A stretch of 64,000 bases of DNA from Eonycteris spelaea (Eukaryota > Chordata > Mammalia > Chiroptera > Pteropodidae), in NCBI GenBank assembly GCA_003508835.1, contig PUFA01000077.1:3548001-3612000 (forward strand). The letters are read 5' to 3'. The notes beneath the pieces are model-generated. The model did not search any database. It was not told the origin of the DNA and was given only the letters and a program-made list of their open reading frames with translations. Below, in pieces: positions 1 through 16,305 of this stretch. A program made the position numbers and the translations under genes. Each line of letters starts with the position of its first letter. The first letter of the stretch is position 1.

Positions 1-417
1 TGTAGTCTGTCTATAAGTAAGACAGCTTTCTTTCTGGTCATTCATAACAGCTCTGGGGACAGGGGCTAGCGTTCTCACTAAGTCCATGGGCATTTGGAAG
101 ATGAGGGTGCTGACACTGGGACCCCAGCATTCTGACTGAGCAAGCCACGCTCTGATCCTCTACACTCTGTGGCCTCATAAACCAAAGTCCTCAAAAGAAC
201 CAAACAGAGTAACTTCCTGTTCGTCAATAACGAAAAAAAAATAAAATAAAATAAAGAGCATGGGTGATCTCATGCTCTGATAAATCCCAGAGAACTACTG
301 GGAAGTAACAAACGCCCAAGTCTACGTTTGGGACACCGATCCGTCAGTCTGAAGCACTTGGTCCTCTCAGGCTGAGAGCGCCCATGTCGCGTGAGTGGAA
401 GTGGCCCTCAGCACAGG

Positions 418-600
418 GTGGTGGTTAAGAATCAGAGACTCTGGGTTTAGATCTCAGCTCTGCCACCTGCTAGCTGTGATACTCTGAGCCAGTTCCTTCA
501 CCTCTCTCTGAGCCTTGATTTCCACTGTCTGTAAAAGGGATGATAATACTTATCACACAGGGCTGTTGGGAGGATTAAATAAGATGGGGCATATGCCTCG
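418..600 (+). repeat. MIR SINE
   Basis: Carries the MIR body in order: CTCAGCTCTGCCACCTGCTAG, then TCACCTCTCTCTGAGCCTTG, then AAAAGGGATGATAATACTTA and a GGAGGATTAAATAAGATG segment. Moderately diverged. Confidence 0.85.
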
Positions 601-639
601 CTGAAGTAGTGATCTCATAGCTAACACTTAAATAGCTTT

Positions 640-800
640 GACTATGTACTAAACACTGATCTAAGTGATATGTAATCTCTCATTCATCCTCCCAACAACC
701 CTTATTTTATAGATGAGGAGACTAAGGCACGGAGTGTTTGAGTGGCTCCCCGAAGTCCCAGTGAACACCTGGCAGAGCTGGGTCAGAGCCTAGACATCCT
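640..800 (-). repeat. MIR SINE, reverse orientation
   Basis: Reads CTCATTCATCCTCCCAACAACCC, then TTTATAGATGAGGAGACTAAGG and GGCAGAGCTGGGTC, the reverse complement of the MIR core. Confidence 0.8.
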
Positions 801-1789
801 GTCACTGTTGCCCATGCCCTTAATCACCTGCCCTAATGTCTTTCACAAAACGAAATCACATAAATAAGTGTTTCGTAAGGTACGAAATATTTCATTATTT
901 GGTAATTATTATTCCCTTGGTTCCAAGAAAGTTTTTCTTCCCCTAAAACAACCTACCCATTATAGTTACTGATATCTGAAAATACCTTTCGAAATAGACA
1001 AAAGCTTTCTTGCATAAGCCCTAAAATGCAAACACTAAATCAAGAAGGACCCTAAGTGGTTCACATTCTGTCTCTGGCGAGGGCCTGCCTATCTCAAGTG
1101 AGCAGAGAAAGGAAGGCATACAGGACAGAAAGGACTAAAAAGGAGAAGGCAGAAACACTGGTGTTTTGTTTATTTTATAACTGTTGCCTGGAGCTGACCT
1201 TGGAACAGTTCCCATTTGTGTTGACTCAGAAACGTAGTCTGGGAAAAAACCTTAACTTTCCAAAGCTTTACGCTTAGTGCCAATGGTTTCTTATTCCCAA
1301 GGCTAAAAAACCCAAAAGCGGTTTTTCCCCCTAAAATGCAGCATGCCTCCAATAAAACCATGGACTTCTCAAAAGTTAAGTGGGCAGCACCTAAAACATC
1401 TTGTCCCTAAATTAATGTTCTTGTCAGTGGCATCTCATAACCTGAATGTGTCAAACATAGGTGATAAGATTATTCCTGTTGATTTTATTTCTAATCTTTC
1501 AAAACAGCTGCTGCTTCCCAAGGCCTTAAGAGTCTCTCCTCCTGGGTTCTGTCCATCACTTTTACAAAAGTGAACGGTCCCCTTCAACCGGAGTCCTAGC
1601 AACTTTCAGGGTCCAAATGTGGTTCTACTGGCCCTATCATGGACTCCAGAGCTTCAACTAAAGAGCAAGTCTGAACCTCTTGTTGAAAAGTTCTTCTCTC
1701 ATAAACAGAAGTTTATGATTACACATGCCTCAAAATTAAGTGTATTTTCTACATGATAAAAACAAGAGCAAATATTTATATAATGCTCC

Positions 1790-1950
1790 CATGTGCCAGG
1801 AACCACTCTAAGCGATACACATAGTTTCATTTTCGTGAAGTCCTGTGCAGGAGTTGTTATTATCATTCCCATTTTTCAGATGCAAAACTGGAGCTTGGCT
1901 TACTCAAGGTCACTTAGCTAAGAGGTTGCAGAGCTAGGATTTTTACCAAA
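1790..1950 (-). repeat. MIR SINE, reverse orientation
   Basis: Shows ATGTGCCAGGAACCACTCTAAGC, CATTTTTCAGATGCAAAACTG and GGTCACTTAGCTAAGAGG in the order expected of a reversed MIR. Confidence 0.75.
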
Positions 1951-2037
1951 GTATTCAGAGAAGCTTCAGAGAAAAAGTCCATACCTATTCCACTATATTA
2001 CCACTCTACCAACTTAGTATTTTAAGAATTGACTTAC

Positions 2038-2163
2038 ATTTAGCATTATTGCTAAATTTGGATCGAATTCTTCCTAGCGTTCCAGGCACTAATGTAATGT
2101 CATCCACATTAGTCAGGTAATTGCTCAAGAACTCAGTTCTATCACATGTGACATCTTCCATTC
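2038..2163 (-). CDS. ENPP2: ENPP2 coding exon 14
   Basis: Acceptor TCCCACAG, 126 nt, donor GTAAGTC, phases 1 and 1. It completes the Gly codon and encodes [20 protein letters not shown], then [21 protein letters not shown] and one base of the next Tyr codon, about residues 361-403 (beta numbering). The sequence matches human. The following exon, beginning (Y)DPKAIIANLTCKK, was looked for in 1-2037 and not found, so the gene continues beyond the left end. Confidence 0.96.
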
Positions 2164-4067
2164 CTGTGGGAAGGGGGAAAAAAAGGATTTTCAGGCAATC
2201 TTAAAATTAAAATCTTAACACAGACACTGAAGATAGCATCCAGCACTCTCTTTAATTATTTTTAACAGCTTCATGCAAAGATCTCTCTCTTTTGAGGGTT
2301 CTTAAATTGGCTTTAAATTTTTAAATGCTTTTTTTATATAATCTTTTCACTAGACTTTGATGTAGTCATATTATCTTGCGGCACTAGAAGGTTGAAAATG
2401 CATCATGATTCTCAATTATCATTTTATGCCATTTAGCAAGAACAGCGAGATGGAATCTTTAAAATAATCTATTTACACAGTCATTATGAAAAAGATCTAT
2501 TCTTTTTTAAAAAAAAAAATCCTAGATTGCTTCAAACTCTTCCCAGCTGGGGGTGGTATAAATAACTGGAATAGACAGTTCCGTGTCTCTTTTACAAAAT
2601 GTGATTTTCCAGCTCTCTCTCTAATATATCTCCTGACTTGAGTACATAATCACCAGTCCTCGCTCTGTCTCCACTGGTGGCCTTGGATGTTACTGACAAA
2701 GCAATACTGGCAACAAGAGATGAGGAAGAAAAATGTTAGCCCCAATGACCACCCAAACTGGAAAACAAAATAACACTGAAAATAGTTATAAACAATGTAA
2801 TCAGTCAAAACTGAAAGCTAGCAGCTAGAACACGAAAAGGGTCTAGGTAGGGAACTTTTTAAACCAACAAATACCCCTTCTCCCACCCAAGATTTGTTTC
2901 CAGTCAGCCAAGGAAATTTTCTTGATCAATGTTTAAAATAAATAAATACAAGCAAACTCAAGTCTTAGAATCATAGACTATGGAGGCTGGTAGAGACCTT
3001 GATTGTTCTTTCAGAATTTGTGAGATGACATGGAACTACGAAGTTTTAATATATTAATTTGCACAATCTGATGTGAATATTATCCAAGAGGGAGGGAAAT
3101 AAATGATTCCATAAAGAATGTCCTAAGGTTTTGGAGTAAAGACTTATAACCCAGAGTAGCCTGGATCCAGTAAAACTCAAATTATCACCTTCTGGAATCC
3201 CAGATCCACATACCTCAACCTCCCTACCTTTTTTTAAATTACAAGCTGAAATGAAGAGAGAAAAAAAACATATCCAAACATAGCACAAACATACATCTTG
3301 CCTTCTAACATTTAAACTCTCAGGAAAACAAATTTAAAAAAATAACCAGCTACTGTGTTCTAGCAAAATGTTTACCCAGAAAGAGGAAGCCTCTAAATAC
3401 ATATTAATGGAAGACCAGAAGGATCATCCATTTCTTACATTTCTAGAAAGCCACTTATGCCAATGGTGAACCATCTCTCTTGCTCTCAAAGACTTTATGT
3501 GAAGTGCTTCTGAAACATCCTCCCCCTTCATCCTCTGGACTAATTCTGTGTAGGTGTTGGGAGTGTTCTCATTCTACAGATGAGGAGGCTGAAACTTGGA
3601 GAGGTCACATGACGTATGCCACGTCAAATGGCTCTTCAGGGGTGCAATGCAATTTGAATTCTATTGTAACTCATTCTACTCCAAAGCCCAGGCTGTGGAC
3701 TAAACTAGACTACCTCTTATGTAAGAGATGCTGTGGCTTCCCAAAACCAAAGCAGCCTACTCTTCCCAAAAGCCTGCACACTGGCAAGACAACGTCTTCA
3801 TCTATGCAAGACCTTTAAGTGCTCTAACATGTGATTCATTGGGACCCATCTACTTAGACTTCTGGCTCCAACCTGTGAACAGATGCTCTTGCTACCTCTG
3901 GGCAACTTTAATTGAATCATCTGTGTCACATGCTCCAAATTTCTGTCTTATCTGCAGCTCTCCACCAAGTCAGACTCATGGAGCATGATTTTGCAGAGGG
4001 TCAGATTTAGTCCCTCTCAAAGAGCAAGGTAGTCCCACAGCAATTTTTAAAAAACTTTTCAGAGATG

Positions 4068-4132
4068 TCCTGGAACATTCTGGAAAGAAAACTTCAAGCC
4101 CAGAGCAGAGCTTTCATTAGGAAGATGTGCCT
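4068..4132 (+). repeat. 65-bp direct repeat, copy 1
   Basis: The segment TCCTGGAACATTCTGGAAAG onward through CTTCAAGCCCAGAG and CAGAGCTTT matches 5169-5234 with only scattered mismatches and one indel. Similarity fades beyond both ends. It may be a small dispersed repeat family or a local duplication; the family was not recognised. Confidence 0.8.
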
Positions 4133-4736
4133 ATTGTTCTTAACAAAACTACCAAAGAAAGAGTCAACTAATTTTCCTCTACCAAACCCTGTCCTAGAGG
4201 GGAGCAAGCCCATATTCCAGAGTTGCTATTTCAATTTCATATTTCTGAAATGCAGGAGGCACTCTCTAGAACTCAGGCTGAGCACTAGTGAAATAAGAAT
4301 GCTCTCTGAAGGCCCCCATCAAGCTCTGTAATCATAATGTTTATAATGCTCTTGATCACCTCAAAAAAGAGTCATGAATTTTTTCTACTTAACACAGTGA
4401 TTTAGTAAACTTCTTCCTAAACTGCTTCTTCTTCTAATAGTCTTTTCCACTGAAGCAGGGTCCTCTGGTTTTCATCTTGAATTTTCTCAGTGAATGCAGG
4501 GAAATAATTTTACTAGTATGCCGGAGACAAGAATCCTATGTCTCTGCCTCTTTATCGCATATAGATTTATTTTTAGCCACATAAACTCTGTGGGTTCCTT
4601 TTTGGAATGTGGCTATCAGGGATTGGGTAATATTACCTGATATGTCACATTCTCAGAGGAAGCTATTAGTATCACAAATGAATGGTCTGAAAAACTTTAA
4701 TAAGGGACAGATCTTTGTAGAAAAGCTTTTTTCTGT

Positions 4737-4761
4737 AAAAAAAAAAAAAAAAAAAAAAAAA
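4737..4761. repeat. Poly-A run
   Basis: 25 consecutive A in intron 13. Confidence 0.95.
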
Positions 4762-4968
4762 GGAAGATACAGGAAGTCCTTGCTTTTGATCAAAATGAAC
4801 TCAAGGTCCCCTCAGATCATCTCATAGTTTGGAGTTATGGCTTGATGTCTTTCCCTAACCCAAAGAAGGAGAAAAGGAGGTAAAGAAAGAACACAACCTG
4901 AGATTCTGAGGGGCAGGATTCCTTTTCTCAACACCATCAGAAACATTATCCATGAATCTTTCCTATTA

Positions 4969-6885
<1,917 letters not shown>

Positions 6886-7041
6886 TTTGTCCTGACGAGT
6901 TTCCACGGCATAATGATCCATCCTATGTAATTTTCTTCTTCTTTTCTTTGGAGGAGCAACTGGTCTTTCCTGTCTCCTCTTAGGGATAACCTTCCTCTTA
7001 GGTCTCTTAGCCGGAGTAAGAGGTGAGCCATAACTACTCTC
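6886..7041 (-). CDS. ENPP2: ENPP2 alternative exon 12 (polybasic cassette of isoform alpha)
   Basis: 156 nt, exactly 52 codons, phase 0 on both sides, acceptor GTACAG and donor GTAAGTT. It starts ESSYGSPLTPAKRPKRK, contains a second basic cluster PPKKRRRK and ends HYAVETRQDK. This is the known autotaxin alpha insertion in the catalytic domain, absent from the beta isoform. It is cleavable and binds heparan sulfate. The run just before the acceptor is a poor polypyrimidine tract and a second AG lies five bases upstream, which fits regulated inclusion. The frame is fully open. Confidence 0.95.
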
Positions 7042-9599
7042 CTGTACTGGCGGATAGAGATGTCTGGACTCAGAGGTCGTCTGTCCCTCTGGGTCAGATA
7101 ATAAAGCTCACACTTTGCCAACTGGGTTCAGCAGAGTCTTAGTTAGAAAAACTAAGGCTCCTTGAGAAAAAAGTTGGTATGAGGGATCATTTGGGGATCT
7201 CTAGAGAGAGGAACCCCCTAAATTGATCTTGGTGCCACTGTCAGCTTCTTTACTGAGAACAAGTACATAATTTAAGAATCTAGTCACGTAGGTTTCTTTG
7301 GGCTGAGAATCTACTGATACACATGGATGCACCTGAAGGTGACAGAGTTCTCCATTTTGTAAGTTTTACATTATGGAGACTGGTCCTTGTTTATGAAAAA
7401 CTCTTCATTTATAAAGTGGTAACTGAAAACTAAATAATATATTAGCCACTTGGTCATTTCAAGGTGACAATGAGATTCATGGAGGTGGTTCCAATTCAGA
7501 ATCTGACAGTTATCTGTTCGTCCCATCAACTATATCAAAGCAACTGTCATCTTTATTGGCAAGGATCAGGAAAAGTTTTTAAGCCAAGGATGGAATAAAA
7601 GAATAAGCAATCCTCCTTGGTCACGAATATATTTCTATGAATCAGGACTTTCAGCAGGAGAGGGAACTTATCACAGATAATTTAGGTTTTCAGTATGGAG
7701 AAACTCTAAGCCATGAGATTACCATAAATAGAACTGTCTTTTTAAAATTCTTTTGTAAAAGTAGGTAAAATGTAAAAAGTTATCAAGATCATTTCATTTT
7801 AGTGTACACATCAAGAATGAGTCTACTTTTTCTATCAGAGCCCCATTTCGAGAGGGCAGTGGCAGTGCTATGCATCTTGTTTTGAAAATCTAGAGAGCGA
7901 TAAAGTCTGACACATAAACCGAGTAAGGAAGATAACCTTTGGGGACTTCCTAAATGCTGGAGAAAACCAGGCCCCTGATTTGCTAATGGTGCAAAGGTGA
8001 ATTAAAGCAGCAAGCACTGTCGTCTACCTAGCTGATTTCTCTCGGTGGGACTGTCCGGAGAATCATTCAGATGCAGAAAGGGGCAGGAGGAGGGGCAATG
8101 TTAGTGTATCCACAAAGAAGGCCATCTGCCATGCGGTTTCACTGTTTCCAGAGCAAGCAGCTGCAAAGGCATTTCCATTTCGATCTCGTCCTCTCTCTCC
8201 GACAGAGCGATTGAAAGACACAGCCCCACAGACTCTGGTTGGGTTGGATTTTTTTCAGATGCTTCTAGTTTTAGGCAATTCTCCATGAGAAGAGCAGCAA
8301 AAAGGAAAAAGAGGGTTTCCCATCTCATGGTCACCAAATATATTCAGCTAGTGCTCAAGTCTGCTCATCAGACACCCAGCCATTTGCAAGAGACCTCAAC
8401 ATTCCCGAGACTGAAGGCGGGCCCTTCCCATTGCAGAGGGTTAGAGGAGCAGCAGGAGACATAGGATTTAGTCAAAATAAGTTTTCATCCAGTGATTATA
8501 TTGCATGTATTTCCTTCTTTGAATGTTAGAAGTAGACGAAAGCTATTTTTACTGACCAGCCATACTTTAGCCTGACTTTAGAAGATTTAGCCTGAGGTTA
8601 AGAGGATGGGAGGTAGAGGGGCAAATTTCCCTGCTTTTCAGAAGGATACTTTGCCATCTGAAGGTAGTAACTAGCCAGCCAAAGCTCTGCCTCTAGGCCC
8701 GGAAGAGCAGCCGAATGGGGGGTCACAGGGGAAGCATAGAAGGTCAAAGAGAAAAAGATTGTGCCAACAATCAAAAGCAAGCATATTTCTGAACATTCAC
8801 CATTACACTATGAAACCAGGAGCAATACACCACTTCTTGAAACTATTAGCCCAATGTTTAATCATCAAATTAAACAGCCTTTGAGAGTCATCCTGGAAAA
8901 AAAAAGAGTATACTCAAATATTAAGGTCAGAAAGTACAAACTTCATCTGTGTTCCAACACACAATTTTGCTAGATTGAATCATTGCAATTAAACTTCAAA
9001 TACAAGATATTTTCTCATTGGATGGGAAAGATAACATAATACTGATTTTAAAAATAACATTTCAGCTAGTATAATCTTTACATGCACAATAAATGTGTAT
9101 ATGATGGAGATGTAGGTATATAAACCATTTAGTCTACAACAGAGAAGAGAGGTTTTGCTGGCTTGCTTTGCTTTCATTTTTTAAAAGTATAAACTATTTT
9201 GATTTTACTTCAGTACAAATAAGGTTCCTAGAATCAATGTGAAATAGTTAAAATCTGAAAATATCTCTCGTATTAAGAGAAGAAAGTGACCAGGTTACCA
9301 GGTTATCATAACTGAAGACAAATTCCAAGATATCTAATGAAGACTGTTTTACCTAGTAGATATGTGACAACATCCCAGTTACAAGAAGTATTAATACTAA
9401 AAAGAAATATAGCATGATACTCCCAACACTTAATTCATTAATACTATAAAACAAAATCTCTGTTTTTATTGCATATTTATGAGCAAACCTGAGCATAGAA
9501 CCATCATTACAGCAAATTAAGGCATCTGATATTATATTTTACCATTGTCAGTACTTTAAAAAACCTTTTTAGTTTCTTCCTTGTGTTAACATAGTTTAT

Positions 9600-9720
9600 T
9601 TTTTAAATGTTTTGATTACAGTAATATTCAACATTATATAAATATCTAATGACTATGCTGTACACCAGAAACTAATACTATTGAATGTCGACTGCAATAG
9701 TTTATTTCTTGATGAAAACA
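9600..9720 (+). mobile_element. L1 3'-end fragment
   Basis: Short remnant with TATAAATATCTAATGACTATGC and GTACACCAGAAACTAATACTA, from the extreme 3' UTR of an L1. Confidence 0.6.
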
Positions 9721-10230
9721 CACATACACTTTCAAGAAAGTAAATATGACTGAACTACACATATTAGAAATCCAGAAGTGCTTATTGATAGAGAACATTT
9801 ACTGCTAAGCCATACAATTTTTAAGGAAATGAGGATTATGAGAGCTGAATCTCACATGTATTATAAAAAGCCAACTTTTGACATCAGAAAAAATGCTCTG
9901 CACGCTGCGAACATAGTTATTAACTGACCGCTTTGCTTATCTCCTGGATTGAAGAAGGGTTAAGCAGTTCCATGGAGGGACCCTGGTCTGAGAGTCACAA
10001 GTTCTGAGGCCCTATCTCTAAGTTCACTTACCATCCAAGCAACTTGAGCAGCCTCAAACCTCTTTTAAGTGTCAGCCTCCTGCTTTTAAGAGAATGGTTA
10101 CACCAAGTTGCCAAAAAATAAAAAATAAAAAATAAACTCCCTATTTTGCCTATGCCACAGGGTCATTTAGGGGATATTATTACCCATACAAAGTTGAACC
10201 TTTAAATAGAGCACATGGAACTGCTTAGAG

Positions 10231-10303
10231 GGTTTTTTTTTTTTTTAATTTTAGTTTGTTTTTTGGTTTTTGTTTTTGTTTTTTGTTTTTTGTTTTTTTA
10301 CAT
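10231..10303. repeat. T-rich GTTTTT tract
   Basis: A T-run followed by GTTTTT units. It may be the reversed A-rich tail of a retroposon, but no body is recognised beside it. Confidence 0.85.
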
Positions 10304-11227
10304 TTTAATAAAATGTGGTTCTTTTTGTTCACTTTAATCTCAAAGAAAGTCATCCTAAAGATAAAACGGCCACGATTGCTCTGGCAAGAATAAGATTTGT
10401 GTTTCATGCATGCAGATGTTTATCTCATTTTATCATTTGTGTTTCATAATCATGGAACACTGGTTAAACATCAAAGGAATAGGAAAAAGAGCATCAGACT
10501 TATATGGCTTCAGTGATTTAAGGCAAACAAAGAATGGTTTTAAACAGCCATTAGTTTCCAGTGCTTAAAAAAAAATCACCACTGGATTAATGTTAAAGCC
10601 TTCAGAAATACTTACAGCTCCTTAGTATTTACTGCCTTTGTTTAAACATGCTGCATTTTGCTTGAAAATACTTAAGTCAAAAAGTAGTATCTATATGATA
10701 TCTGTTTTTCCTACTCATCCTTATGCTGAACACAATGAACTTAATTATAGCCAATGGTGCTGTCATGGCCTACTTGGGAACTGAAGGCAATCTCCATTAA
10801 TAAAGAGTTTTTGAAATTATTCCCATTCAAGAATCAAGTTTTATTATGTTGATGTAGACTTCACTACCCTAATAAGGAAGAATAGTGGAAAATATTTAAA
10901 ATATTAAAAGGTTTAAATTTGCCAATACCATAGTATTTTTAAATTATGCTGAAATGCTGGGGAGATTTTCATCTCTAGATTTAAGAGGAACATAATAAAA
11001 CATTATCATCCCTCTCCCCTTCTGAATCTGAAGTCATCCTGAACACTACCTTACAAACAGATTGTTTTCTAGTAAGACTCCTTAGTGTTTAATAAAGAGT
11101 TTCATGCTGCTCTGCTGAACAGATTCATTCCACAGTGTACTTCTCTTAGTTAAGAAAGAATTCATTCATTTCACTTTTGGGGTGATGGCTATGTTCACAC
11201 TCTTGACTGTGGTCATGGTTTCACAGG

Positions 11228-11229
11228 TG

Positions 11230-11291
<62 letters not shown>

Positions 11292-11309
11292 TATACATAT
11301 ATATATACC
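11228..11309. repeat. AT/CA dinucleotide microsatellite
   Basis: An AT-repeat, then a run of about 24 CA units, then a mixed CATATA tail. It is likely polymorphic. Confidence 0.97.
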
Positions 11310-11791
11310 TATTCAAAATTTATCAAATAAAAAAGTATCCATTGCTATTAACATGTGCCCAATTGTACCTGCTAAGACTATTAGAGCTACTTGGCTGACC
11401 TACCCTGTCTGAAAGGCATACTCATTTTAAGGGAGCTGAGAATTGGTTGCAATGTTTTCTATTGCAGGTTTTATCTCCAGATTCCTTTCGATTCCTATCC
11501 CAGCAATGGCAAGCGCCAACCCTTCCCAATACTTCGCCTTCTGACTGATGCCTGCAGGGCTGAACTATACCTCTCCCATGAATACCAACTTTAGGATATG
11601 TTTAAATATCAAATCAATCTGAAATGAAATTCCAGTAAGAGAAATGGGTATGTTGAAGATTTTCTAAAACGTTTTTAGTCTTATAATTCTTTGACTATAC
11701 ACCTTACGGATATGTACACTCCAAGAGACTTTGTACAAATCGTGAAATAAGGTCAGTGGATCAGGTGGCCCAGGGACACAGGTTCTCCTCA

Positions 11792-12690
<899 letters not shown>

Positions 12691-12999
12691 TGCATTTCCA
12701 CAAACGCCAGCCAGATGAGCATTTGCTCTTGCACCCAGGCCAAGTGCTCCCTATTTACCACCATCTGTTTTCACTTCATGTTGTATAAGGGCCTCTTTTG
12801 AATCAGTGTTTAAACTTCCATTTCCATTTGCAACATAGTACATTGCTCAACCTCTGCCACAGAGGACAAGACTGGAAACTCTGATTCACAGTCAAATGAG
12901 GAACCCGCTTTGCTGATCAGAGGCTCTGCTACAGGCAGAAAGGACCCCTTGCTCAGAATAGTTGTCATTTAATGGGTAAAGCTATTAGTTACGGCCCAG

Positions 13000-13205
13000 G
13001 ATTTACATCCCAATCTGCCTCTTGCAGGTGGTGTGACCTCTCCTGAACTGTAGGTCTCTTTGACCTCTCTCAGCCTCAGTATACTCATCAGTAAAATAAA
13101 GATAATAGCCAAGCACACTGTACTATTTGGTTGTAGTAATAAAATAAGAACAAACAGGCAAAGGGCATGTACAGAGCCTAGCACATAGTAAATGCTAAGA
13201 AAAAA
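13000..13205 (+). repeat. MIR SINE
   Basis: Contains CTCTCAGCCTCAGTATACTC, AAAATAAAGATAATAG and a tail GAGCCTAGCACATAGTAAATGC typical of MIR. Confidence 0.75.
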
Positions 13206-14609
13206 AAACACTTATTTTTATTAGTGATCAGAATTAGTTATCATTCTGTCTCTAAATAGCTATATGCCTTTAGAAACATAATTTAATCTGTAACTTTAAG
13301 ACCCTCCTCTATAAATAATGGATTTAGAAAGGTATTCTTGAAATCTTTTCTAGCTCTATAAAAATCTATCAGGAATGGGTCTATATAATTATGAGACTGA
13401 CAGAAAGGGTATAATCTTCATCCACAGTGACTTTTGTGTTTAAGTCTCATTCTTCTGTTGAAAATATAATTACACTAAATCTGGCACTCGCTTTAAGAGC
13501 TCTTGACTGACATGAGAGCACCATGTCCTGGGCTGAGTTATGTTAAGATGCTCACAAACTGAGTGATATTTTATTTATAGGGCGATTTGCTTATTCTTTC
13601 TTAACAAGGAGAACAACGGGCTTTTCTGCTGCTCCCTCATCCAAGACTAGCCATTACAGCATATTCATGATGGATTCGAACTAAAGCCCAAGTTTACTTA
13701 TGGTTAGTAAAAATGATTGTGGCCAAGAGTGAATCCTAGTAAAAACTGTGGTCTCTGGGCAATCATGATGCATCAACATAGATTCATCGATTGTAACCAA
13801 TGTCCCACTCTGGTGGAGTACATTCATAAAGGGGAAAGAGAGGGCTGTACATGTCTGGGGGGAAAGGGTATATAGGAAATCTCTACTTACTGCTCAATTT
13901 TGCCGTGAACATAAAACTGCTCTGAAAAATAAACTCTATTGAAAATTTATCGTGGGATGTTTGTGGAGCCATTTACACTTTTGCTCTTGGTGGATGTGAA
14001 CAAGGGAGAGCAAGGAAGTAAAACAAACTTTCAGGACCACATTAGAAGGCCAGAGTTGGCAAGAGTTCTAATCAAGCAGCCTCCCCTCATCCCCACCCCC
14101 ACCAACTCCAGCCTTCTGATAGATAGATTTGTTGTTCCTCTGGCTCCCTTTCTGTCTAAAACTATCCTACCAGCCCCCCAAAAAATCATGTTTACCATAA
14201 AACAAGTCCTAATTTAAACAAATCCCAATGCTATTGAATAAAGGTGACCCTGTTTATTATATCCTATAATTGAATTAGAAATTGGGATATCGAAGCCAGG
14301 TTAATCACTTAAGGTATTTAATTCTTCAGCCTTAGAAATCCCCTGTATCTGAACAAAATAATTACATATTTTGAATTCTTTCCTAACTTAAAAAAGAAAG
14401 CAAATGCTGTTGCCTTTTCTTTTATCTTACTTCATCAGCAAGTTGCTTTATTTTATGTAATTGGTGTTAAGTCACACAAATGGACTCTGATGAACACACT
14501 TGATGCTAATGGAAAAATACAAGCTACTAGTTTGTGTCAAACTCAGAAAGTTCACCCTTGAATGCCTTCATTGGACAGTGTGCTTGATCAGCAGGGGGCA
14601 GGAAATAAA

Positions 14610-14820
14610 ATCACAGCTCAGAGGTCAGAATACCTGGGTTTGATCCTGACTCCACATGTGTTGGTGAGACTTTGCCAAGTTGCCTAACCTTTCTGTGCTA
14701 CTATAAAATGATGATAATAATAATTCCTATCTCATAAGGTTGTTGTAAGAATTAAAAGAAGTAGCATATGTAAAGCACTTAGAATAGTGTCTGGCAGAGA
14801 GAAAGAGTTTAGAAGAATAT
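14610..14820 (+). repeat. MIR SINE
   Basis: Contains GGGTTTGATCCTGACTCCAC, CTATAAAATGATGATAATAATA, CATAAGGTTGTTGTAAGAATTA and GTAAAGCACTTAGAATAGTG, a well-preserved MIR. Confidence 0.85.
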
Positions 14821-15519
14821 TAGCTTTCATCATAAGGTGCTGAATTCATAGGTCCAAAGAGATGATACAATCACTCATGAAATATTTTAAAAGCTTATTA
14901 TGTTTGGGGCATTTGTGTGAATATGAATAAATATACAAGATACTCCTACAAGAAGACTATTACAGAGGAGTCACCATTCTCTACTTGGAATGATAAGCCT
15001 GTGATTATCATTTTCTGGGCAGGGGCTGAGTGTGTATGTGGTAAGATGATAAGATGAGAACTTTAGAAATCTGACTATCCATCGTTAAGTGTGGTCCTGG
15101 GCACAGTTTACCTCTCTAAGCCTTGGGTTCTGTTCTCGAAAATGAGGTAATGAACAAAGTGATCTCTAAATTTCCTAGGAGTTCTAGATAATCTTTATGG
15201 AATAATCGCAGACATGGCCATTACCCACCAGTGTTTAAAATACAATTCAGAGTCAGCACAAACAAATCTGAAAAAGAACGTTTGTCCAGACAGAAATGGA
15301 AGTGGGGTTCATATTTTTGCCTTTACCATCACTGATTGATAAAGAATTTGTCATCAATTTAGACAAGGACAGAAAAAGAAGGAAAAGAAAGGAGGAATAG
15401 AAAAATAAAGGACTAGGTGAGGTATTTAGTAATAAAGGAGAATGAATTACCTTAATACATATATAGCCATTGTCTGGTCAATGTCAAAAGAAAAATGTGA
15501 ATGGAAAATGGAAACCATT

Positions 15520-15715
15520 TATTGGTTGTTCTCTATGTAGAATACTAAGTATTCTACAAAGCACTTTAAATGAGTTAATCATTCTATCTTCCCAACACCC
15601 TATGATGAAGATACTACCATTCCTATTCAAAGATGAGGCCATCAATTTATTGAGAGAGTAAATCAGTTGTCCAAGGTCAGCAATCTATTAAGTGGCAGAA
15701 CTGTGGTTAGAATCA
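15520..15715 (-). repeat. MIR SINE, reverse orientation
   Basis: Reads AAAGCACTTTAAATGAGTTAA, TTCCCAACACCCTATGATG, GTTGTCCAAGGTCAGCAA and TTAAGTGGCAGAACTG. Confidence 0.8.
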
Positions 15716-15864
15716 ATCTAAACACTCATATATAAAGGAAATCACTGCCCAGGATATGAATTGACACAAAAGAATATAATGGAGCATCAACTGAGAATGA
15801 CTTTGAAATGAAACACTATCATTCAAAAAAACAAGAATAATTCTCCATTGCAGTATAGCACCAT

Positions 15865-15867
<3 letters not shown>

Positions 15868-15897
<30 letters not shown>
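15868..15897. repeat. Poly-A run
   Basis: 30 consecutive A in intron 9. No retroposon body was recognised upstream. Confidence 0.95.
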
Positions 15898-15900
<3 letters not shown>

Positions 15901-16305
15901 CTTCTAAGTCTATGGTTTGATTTTAAATTTTAAAAATTTCAGAATGTACCATGTGTAGATTTCCTTAACTATAACATATAACTGGAAATATGACCATTTT
16001 TTTAAAAAATTATAAAGATTTTTAGAAAAGAAAAAATTGAACCCAAGTCACTTCCAAGATATAGAGATACAAGAAGAATAGTCTGAAAAGCAAAGCAAAA
16101 CTATAGACATCTTTGGAGGACACAAAAGTCACCTTCTTATAAGTGATTTGAAATGGGTGGAGAAAATTGCCATTCAGAACCAGAACACTGGGGCCTTTTC
16201 AACGAAACTTTGCAGCAATTTGGGGTGAGGGGTGAGGGTAGGGATTAAATATTAATTATGTTGTTGGCTCTGCTCCATTTTGCCAGGCAAATGACATTGT
16301 GGAGC

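Larger units (their letters stand above)
1..2037 (-). other. ENPP2: ENPP2 intron 14 (partial)
   Basis: Intronic sequence after exon 14. It holds three MIR copies (about 418-600, 640-800, 1790-1950) and an AAAAT-rich tract near 231-255. No exon could be recognised. Confidence 0.8.

Noticed and set aside
8101..8337. 78-codon minus-strand frame with a hydrophobic start resembling a signal peptide
   Set aside because: No splice context joins it to ENPP2 and no family is recognised; short open frames like this are expected by chance.
11182..11412. Open frame with a poly-His/Thr run
   Set aside because: It is translation of the CA microsatellite.
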